Part shown: one piece after another, positions 1 through 9,029 of the stretch
Layout: every line of letters starts with the position of its first letter
How positions within the stretch are numbered: the stretch's first letter is position 1
Source: Methanoregula sp.
Lineage (GTDB): Archaea > Halobacteriota > Methanomicrobia > Methanomicrobiales > Methanospirillaceae
DNA length: 64,000 nt
Reading direction: 5' to 3'
NCBI RefSeq assembly: GCF_023227875.1
Contig: NZ_JALOCH010000002.1
Span: forward strand, 62,001 to 126,000
The notes under the pieces: model-generated
The model's input: the letters and a program-made list of their open reading frames with translations, nothing else
What the model was told of the DNA's origin: nothing
The model's database searches: none
Made by a program: the position numbers and the translations under genes

Positions 1-1165
1 TATGTTTCTTTGCAATATCATCGGCAAGCCGGTTGAGTGCCACGAGAGCCGCTTCATCCGGCAGTCCCTTGATGACCACCGGTTCAAGGACCTCGACTTT
101 CACATGGTCCAGCATCTTTACGATTGTCTCGGCAGCTTTTCCCCCCCATCCGAAGGAACCGATCACCGAGGCAAACCGGACCTTGGGTTTCAGGACATTT
201 GCCAGGTACGTTGCATAGACGATCTGAGGATGGGGCCCGAAGAGCACGGTCGGCGTTGCAACAACGACCGTTGCTGCATCCACGAGGGAATATGCCAGTT
301 CGCCGATATCGGTATGCGTGAGGTTGAAGGGCTTGACATCCACGCCCCGCTGGATGAGCGCTCCGGTGAGGTGGTCGACCATCTTCTGCGTGCTCCCGTG
401 CATGGAGATATACGGCAGGACGACCACGTTCTTCACGTCATCCGAGACCCACTCCGCATAGGCATCGAGGATGAATTTCGGGTTCTTGTTGACCGGGCCA
501 TGGCTCGGTGCAATCATGGCAGGGTCCAGATCCCTGACCTTCTGGATATACCCCCTGATGCTGTTCCGGAACGGCATCATGATCTCGGCGTAATACCGTT
601 TTGCCGACCGGTAGGCATCGGCCTCGTTTGTTATGTACAGCTCGCTTGTGGCCTGGTGGAACCCGAAGAGGTCGCAGGGAAAGAGGATCTTATCCTCGAC
701 AAGGAACGTGATCTGCGTCTCCGGCCAGTGAGTCCACGGGGTCAGGAAGAACCGGAGGGTCCGGTCTCCAAGCGAGAGTGTATCCCCGTCCTTTACCACC
801 ATCACGGATTCCGGAGCAATCTGCAGGAGCGCGACGAGAAGGTCACGGCACTTCTCGTTCGTCACCACCTTTGCCCGGGGGTACATCTCGAGGACCATGG
901 GCAGGGAGCCCGCATGGTCCTGCTCGGCATGGTTGATAACGATGTAATCGATCTGCTCGATACCGAGTTTGATGAGGTTGACGATCAGCTCCTCTTCCTT
1001 CTTCGGGTCGACGGTGTCGATCAGGGCGGTTTTTTCACTTCCCCGAACAAGATAGGAATTGTAACTCGTCCCTTCCGGGAGCGGGATCAGCTCGTCAAAC
1101 AGGCGCCGGTCAAAATCCAGCGCCCCGACCCAGAAAATCCCTTTTGCGATTTCACGTGCAACCAT
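1..1165 (-). CDS. fprA: FprA-type flavodiiron protein (F420H2/rubredoxin oxidase), 3' end off window
   Basis: Reading the minus strand from an ATG at 1165 gives 388 codons with no stop before the window edge, so only the extreme C-terminus is missing. Residues 1 to about 250 form a metallo-beta-lactamase-like domain with the di-iron ligand pattern H79-x-E81-x-D83-H84 (NHAEQDH). Residues about 250-388 read as a flavodoxin-like FMN domain (VVVLPYISMHGST). In methanogens this cytoplasmic family reduces O2 to water with electrons from F420H2 or rubredoxin. The rubredoxin gene lies 6 bp upstream on the same strand, which supports an operon for oxygen or NO detoxification. The long plus-strand reading frame over this region is a shadow. 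Confidence 0.93.
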   Translation of the reverse strand, partial: MVAREIAKGIFWVGALDFDRRLFDELIPLPEGTSYNSYLVRGSEKTALIDTVDPKKEEELIVNLIKLGIEQIDYIVINHAEQDHAGSLPMVLEMYPRAKVVTNEKCRDLLVALLQIAPESVMVVKDGDTLSLGDRTLRFFLTPWTHWPETQITFLVEDKILFPCDLFGFHQATSELYITNEADAYRSAKRYYAEIMMPFRNSIRGYIQKVRDLDPAMIAPSHGPVNKNPKFILDAYAEWVSDDVKNVVVLPYISMHGSTQKMVDHLTGALIQRGVDVKPFNLTHTDIGELAYSLVDAATVVVATPTVLFGPHPQIVYATYLANVLKPKVRFASVIGSFGWGGKAAETIVKMLDHVKVEVLEPVVIKGLPDEAALVALNRLADDIAKKH

Positions 1166-1171
1166 CGTTCC

Positions 1172-1330
1172 TCACGCCTTTACAAATTTACTCTTGTCGG
1201 CAAAACAGACCGGGCATTGCCAGTCATTCTGAAGCTCTTCGAATGCCTTTCCCGGTGGAAGATCTAAACGCGGTTCTCCTTTCTCCGGGTCATACACATG
1301 CCCGCTTATCGTACAAACATACCTGTCCAT
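1172..1330 (-). CDS. Rubredoxin
   Basis: A 52-residue protein starting MDRYVCTISGHVYDPEKG. It has two metal-binding cysteine sites: one near the N-terminus (C6, with the second Cys position replaced, giving CTISG instead of the usual CxxC), and CPVC near residues 40-43. The usual rubredoxin has two CxxC(G) knuckles, so the first knuckle here is atypical (C-x2-S). Rubredoxins carry one electron on a single Fe. The gene sits directly upstream of fprA, its likely redox partner. The family call is firm from length, the WQCPVC segment and context, but the ligand set deserves a check. Confidence 0.8.
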   Translation of the reverse strand: MDRYVCTISGHVYDPEKGEPRLDLPPGKAFEELQNDWQCPVCFADKSKFVKA

Positions 1331-1500
1331 GATTTACCTCTGGTCTTCGGATATTACAGAATTGCGCCCCATATCAAAAATGGTTTCGATAATGCCATTG
1401 TGATTCTCTCGCAATGTCGCGGGTGTTGGGGATGTGCGACAAGGACTGTGTCATATCCCGAAATAATTACCCAAAATAATCACGAATATGAGCAAGCCCA

Positions 1501-1628
1501 CCCCCTTCGGGGGTCGCTCGGCCGCCTCGTCGGGGCCTCGCTGGGCAAGATTGTTATTTGAAAACTTTCGAGATTACAAAGGGGGTCAAGGGGGTGCACC
1601 CCTTGGGCTGCCTCCCCCTCTGGGGGAG
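1501..1628. repeat. GC-rich hairpin cluster in the 1331-1736 intergenic region
   Basis: The 406-bp gap between the rubredoxin and TOPRIM genes has no convincing gene. It holds three compact inverted repeats: CCCCC-TTC-GGGGG (1501-1513), AAGGGGG-TGCA-CCCCTT (1588-1604) and CTCCCCC-TCT-GGGGGAG (1612-1628). The remainder is AT-rich and probably carries the promoter of the rubredoxin-fprA operon. Small reading frames here have no protein-like composition. Confidence 0.5.
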
Positions 1629-1736
1629 AGAGGGGGTCACCCTCATAATACGAAAAAAACGGGGTACCCGATGAGATTATACCTGGAAGCATTTTTGTGA
1701 AATAAATTCGGGATACCACAGTGTGACAGGGACTGT

Positions 1737-2276
1737 TTATCTGTCCGGATTACCGGCAAGGTAGTAACGGTTGACAAAAAAGTGGAACGACTGGTTCTTC
1801 CGTGCCGCCGTTTCAAGGGAGAAGGACTTGAGGATCTCGAACATGAAGTCGATCCGGGAATCGAATTTTTTTGGGATACGGGCATTGAAGTCCTCCTTTG
1901 TCAGGTCATCCGTGGACGCCATACCCGTGATGCGCAGTTCGTGCTCCAGGGATCCGGATATCCCGGCATAATACCAGCTCTCGATCTCCCGGATCACGAT
2001 CACGACACTGTTCCCGTCAAGGTTGCTGAACCGGTAATAGAGGATCTGCTTCTTGTCCCGTACCGAGTGCTCAAAATCGATATCGGCAACGAAAATATAG
2101 TCGTTCTTCATCAGGCTGACGCTTTTGAGGAACTTATTCACCTTGTCGCGCTTGATGCAGGCATACGGAACGATCTCGACCGAATCATACCGGGGGGCAA
2201 GCAGGGGTTTGATGATACGGCCGAAGAACCGGACATCGTCCTCTCCCTCGACCATGATGAACAGGCGTTTCTTCAT
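1737..2276 (-). CDS. Small TOPRIM-like protein paired with SMC/OLD-type ATPase
   Basis: A 179-residue protein. The N-terminus IMVEGEDDVRFFGRI carries the TOPRIM-type glutamate (E10), and FVADIDFE carries a DxD (D66, D68), the two acidic motifs of TOPRIM nucleases. A second conserved-looking block, REIESWYYAG, lies near residue 96. The start codon directly follows the stop of the upstream ATPase (TGAATG), so the two are translationally coupled. OLD nucleases fuse ATPase and TOPRIM; PARIS and related defence systems split them (AriA/AriB). This protein is shorter than typical AriB. I infer a nuclease or effector partner of the ATPase; the function is unproven. Confidence 0.6.
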   Translation of the reverse strand: MKKRLFIMVEGEDDVRFFGRIIKPLLAPRYDSVEIVPYACIKRDKVNKFLKSVSLMKNDYIFVADIDFEHSVRDKKQILYYRFSNLDGNSVVIVIREIESWYYAGISGSLEHELRITGMASTDDLTKEDFNARIPKKFDSRIDFMFEILKSFSLETAARKNQSFHFFVNRYYLAGNPDR

Positions 2277-3548
2277 TCACATACCCAGCAGGTTCTGGAG
2301 GTAGAGTTCCTCAATACCGATCTCGTTTTCAAGAAATGTCCTGACCTCCTCCTTGTCGGCAGGTCGGGAGACCACAGAATACCCCCCGCTGTCGCGGGAG
2401 ATCAGGAGGATATCGTCAAGGGAGGCATGCTTGACAACTTCCGCACTGTGGGTAGTGACCATGATCTGTTTTTTCGCCGAGGCTTCTTTCATCATGCCCA
2501 TGATCCGGGCAACAAGGAACGGGTGGATATGGCCCACCGGTTCCTCGATGATGATGAAGGGCTTGTCCTCGAAATAGAGGGCGATGATCAGGGCAAAGAT
2601 GATGATCGTGCCGTCCGAAAGGGAAGATGCAGGCAGGTCCCGGCTCTTCGCATAGCGTTCGCGGAGGGTAAGGATGAGCGAGACATCCATGAACTTCTGC
2701 ACCGAGAACTCCTCCACAAAGGGGAGGGTGTCGCGGAGCAGGTTCGAGAACTTGCGTTTCTTCTCCGGGTCATCGATGATCTTCTTCAGGACGAGCGCGA
2801 GGTTTCCACCATCGCTTTCAAGCTCCCGTTTCCCCGTTATCACCGCCCCTTTCTTCGGCAGTTTCGGATCGATATCGTACACGGCGATCCGGTCAAAAAA
2901 CCGGTCGAGGTGAGGGAGCGGGAACCCGAAAACCGTCTCGAGAATGAGGGTCTTCCCGGGAAGGTGAGTGTTGCGGAAGAAGATCGGTATGATCTCATCC
3001 TGCGTGAGCGGGCAGCCTTCAGGGACCTGGACCGCATAGTGAACTGCGCCGTTCTCGTTCGAGACCTCGATCTCTCCCCTGCCGATCGGGTTGTCCTCGA
3101 CAACCGATGCTCCCTCACGCCGGCAGGACGAGACCTCGCAGCCGATCCGGAGCCGGTCCCGGGTGATCGTAAATTCATCCGCCTGCCCGCTGAACCGGAG
3201 GGCAAATTCATACGAGGACTCGCAGGCCTTCATCCCAAGGAGGGACGGTGCACCGGGACTGGTCTCGACAACGTCCATCGCGGTGTCCGGAATGTAACTG
3301 ACCCTGATGACGAGGTCCCGGGTGGTACCGATCTGTGCATTCACGAGGTACTCCGCACCTCCCTGCATCGCAATGGCGTTTACGACCCCGTATGAAGCGA
3401 TGTCACGCAGGAACCGGAAGATGCTGATGAAATTGGATTTTCCCGCAGCATTCGACCCGATCACGACATTGAACCGGGCAAGGTTAACATCGAGCTCGGA
3501 AAAGCTCTTGAAATTTTCCACATGGATCTGCTGGATCGGCATACACAT
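2277..3548 (-). CDS. SMC/RecF/OLD-type AAA ATPase
   Basis: A 423-residue ATPase. Its N-terminus is typical of RecF/OLD-like proteins (IQQIHVENFKSFSELDVNL). Walker A is GSNAAGKS (31-38), followed late in the protein by an ABC-type signature (SLSDGT), Walker B (FIIIEEP), and an H-loop in VTTHSAEVV. An insertion of about 200 residues separates the two halves, as in AAA_21/AAA_15 proteins. It is coupled to the TOPRIM gene downstream with zero spacing. Such ATPase + TOPRIM pairs commonly act as anti-phage modules (OLD, Gabija, PARIS). The start could also be the ATG two codons later. Confidence 0.8.
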   Translation of the reverse strand: MCMPIQQIHVENFKSFSELDVNLARFNVVIGSNAAGKSNFISIFRFLRDIASYGVVNAIAMQGGAEYLVNAQIGTTRDLVIRVSYIPDTAMDVVETSPGAPSLLGMKACESSYEFALRFSGQADEFTITRDRLRIGCEVSSCRREGASVVEDNPIGRGEIEVSNENGAVHYAVQVPEGCPLTQDEIIPIFFRNTHLPGKTLILETVFGFPLPHLDRFFDRIAVYDIDPKLPKKGAVITGKRELESDGGNLALVLKKIIDDPEKKRKFSNLLRDTLPFVEEFSVQKFMDVSLILTLRERYAKSRDLPASSLSDGTIIIFALIIALYFEDKPFIIIEEPVGHIHPFLVARIMGMMKEASAKKQIMVTTHSAEVVKHASLDDILLISRDSGGYSVVSRPADKEEVRTFLENEIGIEELYLQNLLGM

Positions 3549-3662
3549 TCCTTACGTCATCGTCACCCTTGTACCCAAAGAAGGTATTGGTCTGGACAGG
3601 GAGGACGTACTCGCGGCCATAAAAGCGGGTTTTGCATCGCCAGGGAAACACCAAAACGGACC

Positions 3663-4262
3663 TCATTTTCCTTTTGGCCGGTAACCCAGTGAATTGATCC
3701 AGCGGAAGAAAGCGTGTGAATTTCTTACGGGAAATACCCCTTCAGCAACCGATTTCACATCTTCAACAGAATAGAAAGCGCCGGGATTGAAAGCCTTGAT
3801 GATATGCACGACATCCGGGAGGTCCTGCCGTTTGATGATGGTAAAGATGACCTTCACTCTGCCTTTGCCGCCTTCTGCATCGATACTTGTCACGCCATAT
3901 TCGTGAGAGCGAAGGATCCGGAGAAGTCCAGCCGGATCCTCCTTGGTAATGATCCGGACGATTGCGAGGCCCAGGGAGAGTCTCTCTTCAATGGCCATGC
4001 CGACAATCGTCCCGGTGGCAAAACCCGCGCCATAGGCGATGTAACAGACGACATTGGTCAGGTTGTTCATCACCTGCCCTATTGCGACCAGCCAGATGAT
4101 CACTTCGAAAAAACCGATGATCGCAGGGAGGTACTGGATCCCTTTCGACATGAAAATGACCCGGATCGTATCGAGGCTCATGTCGCAGACACGGGCAAGG
4201 AAGATCAGGACCGGGACGATGACAAAGGCAAAAACGTCCGGGGTTATGACGGTGTCCAGCAT
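3663..4262 (-). CDS. UPF0316/DUF2179 family membrane protein
   Basis: A 199-residue protein with about three N-terminal transmembrane segments. The motif FLARVCDMSLDTIRVIFMSKG is characteristic of the UPF0316 (DUF5698) membrane part. The C-terminal cytoplasmic DUF2179 domain, from about residue 100, contains THTI-like beta structure around VTSIDAEGGKGRVKVIFTII and FYSVEDVKSV. The biochemical role of the family is unknown. The gene has no obvious operon partner. Confidence 0.85.
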   Translation of the reverse strand: MLDTVITPDVFAFVIVPVLIFLARVCDMSLDTIRVIFMSKGIQYLPAIIGFFEVIIWLVAIGQVMNNLTNVVCYIAYGAGFATGTIVGMAIEERLSLGLAIVRIITKEDPAGLLRILRSHEYGVTSIDAEGGKGRVKVIFTIIKRQDLPDVVHIIKAFNPGAFYSVEDVKSVAEGVFPVRNSHAFFRWINSLGYRPKGK

Positions 4263-4391
4263 GGATACCTGATATTTTATCCCGTGAGTTAATAGTTTGC
4301 GGTGAGGTATTCCGGTACTGTTCTGCCCACTACCGGACGCAGAATCGTAAGGGCCGGATTACAATCCGCGGTTACGGGGAATATCTCGCGA

Positions 4392-5228
4392 TCAGGCAAC
4401 CGGCACAGGGATCGTTACGTAATGCCGGGAAAGGTACCAGTGGACCAGGGCCAGTACACCGATGGTGAGGAGGGATGCGAGTAAGATAACGGGAAAGGAC
4501 TGCTGGAGAAGGGAGGGATCCAGCCACCCTGCTGCAAGATATACAAGGCACCCGGTCACGGCCACCGATGCAGCCCAGACATCCCGTACCGCAAAGAAGA
4601 AGACTGCCAGAAGGATCCCCGAACAAATATACCAGAACAGCGTGTCCGGTGTGCCGGCATCCGGGAACTGGGCACGGGAGGTCAGCCCGAAGAGGATACC
4701 GGTAACAACCACCCCGACCGAAATGGACGGGAGCACCCCGCCATCCCGGACAAGGGCCTGGATATGTGTCCCGGCAACCACCCAGCAGATCATGACGGAT
4801 GCAATCCCGGTGGGAAGGAGGATGAGAAATGCCATGGCAAAGGCAGACCGGTCCGTACCGAACGGGTTTGCCAGGGCAACCGCTGCCCCGAGGATGAACG
4901 CCGTCAGGACAACCGCAAGGCCCGTACGGTGCAGGGTCCGGAACCCCAGATGGAACATGGTGACATCCCCGCCAACGAATGCCCTTCGCATAAGCAGGAC
5001 CGGAACCACCAGCCCGGCAAGGATACAGGTCGTTACCGTATAGAGGATGATCCCTGCGGGATCAGGACGCAGGAAGAGCTGTACACGGCCCTCAAACAGG
5101 AAGATTTCCAGGACCCAGGTAAGGTACACGAGGACCGGGATCAGCAGGAGACGGATCACCATATTCCGGGATAGCGACACGTATGTCCTTCCGGTTCCGT
5201 CGGGGGATTGTTCCCGGGTCTTCTTCAT
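4392..5228 (-). CDS. Polytopic membrane protein of unknown function
   Basis: A 278-residue hydrophobic protein with about eight predicted transmembrane segments after a short charged N-terminus. I see no recognisable transport or catalytic motif. It lies between the UPF0316 gene and the korAB operon on the same strand, with gaps of about 130 and 86 bp, so it is probably transcribed alone. Codon use matches its neighbours. Confidence 0.7.
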   Translation of the reverse strand: MKKTREQSPDGTGRTYVSLSRNMVIRLLLIPVLVYLTWVLEIFLFEGRVQLFLRPDPAGIILYTVTTCILAGLVVPVLLMRRAFVGGDVTMFHLGFRTLHRTGLAVVLTAFILGAAVALANPFGTDRSAFAMAFLILLPTGIASVMICWVVAGTHIQALVRDGGVLPSISVGVVVTGILFGLTSRAQFPDAGTPDTLFWYICSGILLAVFFFAVRDVWAASVAVTGCLVYLAAGWLDPSLLQQSFPVILLASLLTIGVLALVHWYLSRHYVTIPVPVA

Positions 5229-5314
5229 GGGATCACTGTTCGTTCAGGAAACGTGCACCTGCGTAGCAGCTGCTACTGGCCGGGCCGTATTGTATACCCG
5301 TATGATACCCGGGA

Positions 5315-6166
5315 TTATATCCGTGATGCCAGGATCTGCCGGACGGCCTCTTCGCGTTCCCCAGCGGTCACCCCTTTCGTTGCCATCCGTTCACCAAAAC
5401 ACGGGAACGTTGCTGTGTACAATACGCCAAGGGGGATCCGTGCATCCGAGTTGTAATCCCATTCACGGGCCAGTACACAGGCGTGATCGAAACTGGTGGG
5501 ATCATGGTCCGCAGGATCGTATACCCGGGGCGTGTAATAGTCCGCTGCCGGGAAGAACGTGGCACAGATCTGGAGCACGTCGATGAACGAGAACCCCCGG
5601 TGGGCAATTCCACCCTGCAGGAGTGCCCTGAGCTGGTCCATCTTCTTCGTGTAACCCCGTGCGATATATGTTGCCCCGCTCGCAAGCATCAGTTCCAGGG
5701 GGTTGAGGGGGAATTCTGCAGTTCCCGAGGGCGTGGACTTGCCCCGGAATCCCAGCGGGGACGTAGGGGTATACTGCCCGGTCGTAAGCCCGTACACACG
5801 GTTGTTGTGGACGATGACCGTGATATCGACGTTCCGTTTCGCGGCAAAGATCAGGTGGTCCAGCCCTTCCGCATAACAGTCCCCGTCGCCACAGCAGCAG
5901 ATGACCGTGAGGTCAGGGTTGGCAAGCTTGATGCCGGTCGCCACCGGTATCGTCCTCCCGTGGAGGGAGTAAAACGTGTTGATATTCAGGTAATCGGCGA
6001 TCTTCGCATGGCACCCGATACCGGACACGAGGACGACATCGTCAAGCGATCGGCCCGCAGTCTCCATCTCCGCAAGGATCTTCTTAAGCGTATGCTGGAT
6101 GGTGAAGTTGCCACAGCCCGGGCACCAGGTGTTCTGGACGTCCGTGATCAGTTCCCGCCCGGTCAT
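5315..6166 (-). CDS. korB: 2-oxoacid:ferredoxin oxidoreductase, beta subunit (TPP-binding)
   Basis: The start MTGRELITDVQNTWCPGCG overlaps the stop of the alpha gene as ATGA, giving 283 residues. The CPGCGN motif (cluster or TPP-site loop), GIGCHAK, and the thiamine-pyrophosphate signature CCGDGDCYAEG with NNRVYGLTTGQYTPTS are all present. Together with the alpha subunit it oxidatively decarboxylates a 2-oxoacid to an acyl-CoA with ferredoxin as acceptor. In methanogens this serves anabolic CO2 fixation. 2-Oxoglutarate is the likely substrate from the two-subunit layout, but 2-oxoacid specificity cannot be read from sequence alone. Confidence 0.87.
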   Translation of the reverse strand: MTGRELITDVQNTWCPGCGNFTIQHTLKKILAEMETAGRSLDDVVLVSGIGCHAKIADYLNINTFYSLHGRTIPVATGIKLANPDLTVICCCGDGDCYAEGLDHLIFAAKRNVDITVIVHNNRVYGLTTGQYTPTSPLGFRGKSTPSGTAEFPLNPLELMLASGATYIARGYTKKMDQLRALLQGGIAHRGFSFIDVLQICATFFPAADYYTPRVYDPADHDPTSFDHACVLAREWDYNSDARIPLGVLYTATFPCFGERMATKGVTAGEREEAVRQILASRI

Positions 6167-7824
6167 GGGATGACCTCCTTCAGCCTGGCACACAGGCTCT
6201 CATACGTGAACGGGCGCCCGTCGTAGCGCAGGACCTTCGCATCAGGGATGATCCCGTGCTGCCGTGCAAGTGCAGCAAGCTGGGCGGTCGCATTTTCCTC
6301 CACGCAGATGATCGTTTTGGTTTCTGCAAGCGCCTCTTTCAATGGGGTTACCGGGAACGGGGCGATTACCACGGGCTGGACAACCCGGAGCCCGAGTTTC
6401 ACCCCGGCCTCACTGCAGACACCCTTTGTGGAGCCCCAGCAGAGGATCGCAACCGGTGCTTCGGCAGACCCGTGGACATTGACCTGTGGATACCCGTTCA
6501 TCCCGGTAATCAGCTCCTCATCCTTGCGCAGGCGTTTGTCGGTCATCAGGGTGACCATACCGGCTTCTTCGGTGGTGTAACCGGATGCATCGTGGGCATA
6601 ACTGTTCACCTTCACGACCGCATCCTTTGCACCGGGGAATGCAAGGGGTGAAACCCCGGAGGGGGTGTCAGCATAGCGGCGGTAAGGGGGCTTTTTGTCC
6701 CAGAAAGGAGCCGCCTTCGTTACGGGGACCGTGATCCCGCCAGTATCCACGCTGTACGTACCTTCCGAAAGGGTCTTGTCAGGAAGGATAAAGGCGGGGA
6801 CCTGGAACTTCCATGCAATGTCCATCGCGATCGCCGACCAGAACAGCGCTTCCTGTGCATCGCCCGGTGCGACAACGAGCCGGGGGTACTCTCCCTGTCC
6901 CGCATGCAGGACAAACTGGAGCTCGGACTGCCCGGTATACGTGGGAAGACCGGTCGAGGGCCCGGTACGCTGCGATACCACCAGCACAAGGGGGATCTCT
7001 GCCATGCCGGCAAGGGAGAGCCCTTCGGTCATGAGACAGAACCCCCCGCCGGACGTACCGACTGCGGCACGCTTCCCGCCATAGGCGAAGCCGAGTGCCA
7101 TCAGGATTACAGCGATCTCGTTCTCCGGGTGCACGACCATGATCCCGAGCTTCTCGTTCTCCCCGGCAAGGAAATGGAGCAGGCCCGATGAGGGGGTCAT
7201 CGGGTACGAGACATAGGCCTCAAGCCCGCCCCTGACCAGGCCAAGGCCGATTGCCTCGTTCCCGTTCAGGAGGGGGAGGGGCGGATTATTGCACGGCTCG
7301 ATCCGGCGGACTACGGTAAGCTGGTCGTATGCACGCCGGGCAACGCTCAGGTTCAGGTCCATCCCTTTGGGGATATGGCGCCGGAATACCGTTTCAACGA
7401 TCACCCATTCGATCCCGGCCGCCTTCGCAAAGCCACCAATGATCGCCGAATTCCCCATGATCTCCGGCGCTTTCTCGCTCGTGAGGATGTTTTTTATGGA
7501 GATTCCCTGCCCGTCGGACCTGGCCAGGTCCGCGTTGAATATGATCGCCGTACCCGCATGCACCTGGTCGCGGTGCCGGTCAACGGTCTCCTGGTTCAGG
7601 GCCAGGATAAAATCGAGTTTCTCCCTGCAGGTCCCGACCTCGTGTTCGGATCCCCGGATGATGGCAAAATTATGTCCCCCCCGGATCAGCGATGGGTAAT
7701 CGAAATCGAGGTAAATCCGGTAACCAAGGTGGTTGAGCAGCTGGGCCACCAGTGCACCGGCACTGTTGATGCCATCACCGGCTCTCCCGCCGATGAGGAC
7801 TGATACTTCTTGTATTTCTGTCAT
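6163..7824 (-). CDS. korA: 2-oxoacid:ferredoxin oxidoreductase, gamma-alpha fusion subunit
   Basis: I chose the ATG at 7824 (MTEIQEVSVLIGGRAGDG). The reading frame is open 48 codons further upstream, but that stretch is not conserved-looking. The 553-residue product has an N-terminal gamma domain (GGRAGDGINSAGALVAQLL, residues about 10-190) fused to the pyrimidine-binding alpha domain (SYPMTPSSGLLHF, GTSGGGFCLMTEGLSLAGMAEIPLV) and the C-terminal domain II. It is cotranscribed with korB, overlapping by 4 bp. No separate delta/ferredoxin subunit gene is adjacent. Confidence 0.87.
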   Translation of the reverse strand: MTEIQEVSVLIGGRAGDGINSAGALVAQLLNHLGYRIYLDFDYPSLIRGGHNFAIIRGSEHEVGTCREKLDFILALNQETVDRHRDQVHAGTAIIFNADLARSDGQGISIKNILTSEKAPEIMGNSAIIGGFAKAAGIEWVIVETVFRRHIPKGMDLNLSVARRAYDQLTVVRRIEPCNNPPLPLLNGNEAIGLGLVRGGLEAYVSYPMTPSSGLLHFLAGENEKLGIMVVHPENEIAVILMALGFAYGGKRAAVGTSGGGFCLMTEGLSLAGMAEIPLVLVVSQRTGPSTGLPTYTGQSELQFVLHAGQGEYPRLVVAPGDAQEALFWSAIAMDIAWKFQVPAFILPDKTLSEGTYSVDTGGITVPVTKAAPFWDKKPPYRRYADTPSGVSPLAFPGAKDAVVKVNSYAHDASGYTTEEAGMVTLMTDKRLRKDEELITGMNGYPQVNVHGSAEAPVAILCWGSTKGVCSEAGVKLGLRVVQPVVIAPFPVTPLKEALAETKTIICVEENATAQLAALARQHGIIPDAKVLRYDGRPFTYESLCARLKEVIP

Positions 7825-8088
7825 ACATGCCCCGCATGATACGGTAATGCAGGTGCGGGCATATACATTGTCATGATGCCAACCACCGGGACCACCGCAG
7901 CAGGGCTGGATTTCCGACGTTACGTTTCTGACGTTATATTCAAATAGGCCGGAATCAATCTTCATCACTATAGAGCGTATCTCCCTGTCCTCTGAAGAGA
8001 TACATCATCCGGTCCGGGCACGTCAGGATACCGCAATTATTTCCATCAGGACAAACGGAGCTGACAGTGTCATACCGATACAAGGGTA

Positions 8089-9015
8089 ATGGAGCAAAAG
8101 AGAGTGAATGTACCTGGCACGGGGTCGGACAAGAAAGCCTATTCGATCCACACGACAAGCGGCATGGACATGGACGGCCTGATCAAGGCGATCCGCCATC
8201 GCAATCTCGGGATACGCTGGAGGGCAGCGCTTGCCCTCGGGGATATCGGGGAACCGGCGATCAAGCCCCTGATCCGGGCGCTCAGGGAAGACGACCAGGA
8301 TATCCGTTGGCTGGCGGGCCTTGCCCTTGGCCGTATCGGCGAGATGGCAATCCCCCAGCTGATACGGGCATTATCCGAAGAGGACCATGATGTGCGCTGG
8401 CATGCCACCCGCGTCCTTGCCGGGATGGGCAGACCGGCAATCGAACACCTCATTGCAAGCATGAGGCATGAGGACAGCGATGTCCAGTGGCGGAGCGCGT
8501 ATGCCCTCTCCCTTATCGGGGAACCGGCGGTCGAACCGCTGATCCTTGCACTGAAAGACAAGCTCTGGTGGGTCCGGGTCAGGGCAGTCTGGGCGCTTGG
8601 CGAGATCCACGACACGCGTGCCGTGGAACCATTGATCCAGTCAGTAAATGACATGGACTGGTATGTCCGCTGGACCGCTGCCGATGCGCTGGGGAAGATC
8701 GGTGACAAGAGGGCCGCGATGTGCCTGGGGAAGGCCCTCAAGGAGCCGGACTCGTTTGTCCAGGTACCGGCAACATGGGCGCTGGGGAAGATCGGCAGCG
8801 ACGCACCGGTCGACTCCCTGATCGAGTGCCTGAAAAGTTCCGACTGGTATGTGCGCTGGGGTGCGGCGGATGCCCTCGGCAATATCGGGGACTCAAGGGC
8901 ACTTGAACCGCTTCAAAAACTGCTGGATGACAAGGACGAGTATGTCCGCCGGGCCGCACATGAGGCAACCGGTAAGATCAAAAAGAAGAATGCAGCCACC
9001 GGAAGTGCGGGATAA
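8089..9015 (+). CDS. HEAT-repeat (PBS-lyase type) protein
   Basis: A 308-residue protein built almost entirely of about eight tandem HEAT-like repeats of roughly 31 residues, each following the pattern DxxVRWxAAxALGxIGxxxAVxPLIxAL. The regular tryptophans (DIRWLAG, DVRWHAT, WYVRWGAA) are distinctive. Such repeats form alpha-solenoid scaffolds for protein binding, and no catalytic motif is visible. It is transcribed divergently from korAB. An alternative start is the ATG of MDMDGLIKAI, just before the first repeat. Confidence 0.85.
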   Translation: MEQKRVNVPGTGSDKKAYSIHTTSGMDMDGLIKAIRHRNLGIRWRAALALGDIGEPAIKPLIRALREDDQDIRWLAGLALGRIGEMAIPQLIRALSEEDHDVRWHATRVLAGMGRPAIEHLIASMRHEDSDVQWRSAYALSLIGEPAVEPLILALKDKLWWVRVRAVWALGEIHDTRAVEPLIQSVNDMDWYVRWTAADALGKIGDKRAAMCLGKALKEPDSFVQVPATWALGKIGSDAPVDSLIECLKSSDWYVRWGAADALGNIGDSRALEPLQKLLDDKDEYVRRAAHEATGKIKKKNAATGSAG

Positions 9016-9029
9016 CCAGCGGTTCCTTA

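Noticed and set aside
2..1267. 421-residue plus-strand reading frame
   Set aside because: It lies fully over the minus-strand fprA and rubredoxin genes, whose translations carry clear family motifs; the plus frame does not.
1782..3395. 537-residue plus-strand reading frame
   Set aside because: A shadow of the TOPRIM and ATPase genes on the minus strand; low-complexity charged translation.
7825..7968. 48-codon N-terminal extension of korA
   Set aside because: The conserved gamma domain starts right after the internal ATG at 7824, and the extension has no conserved character.
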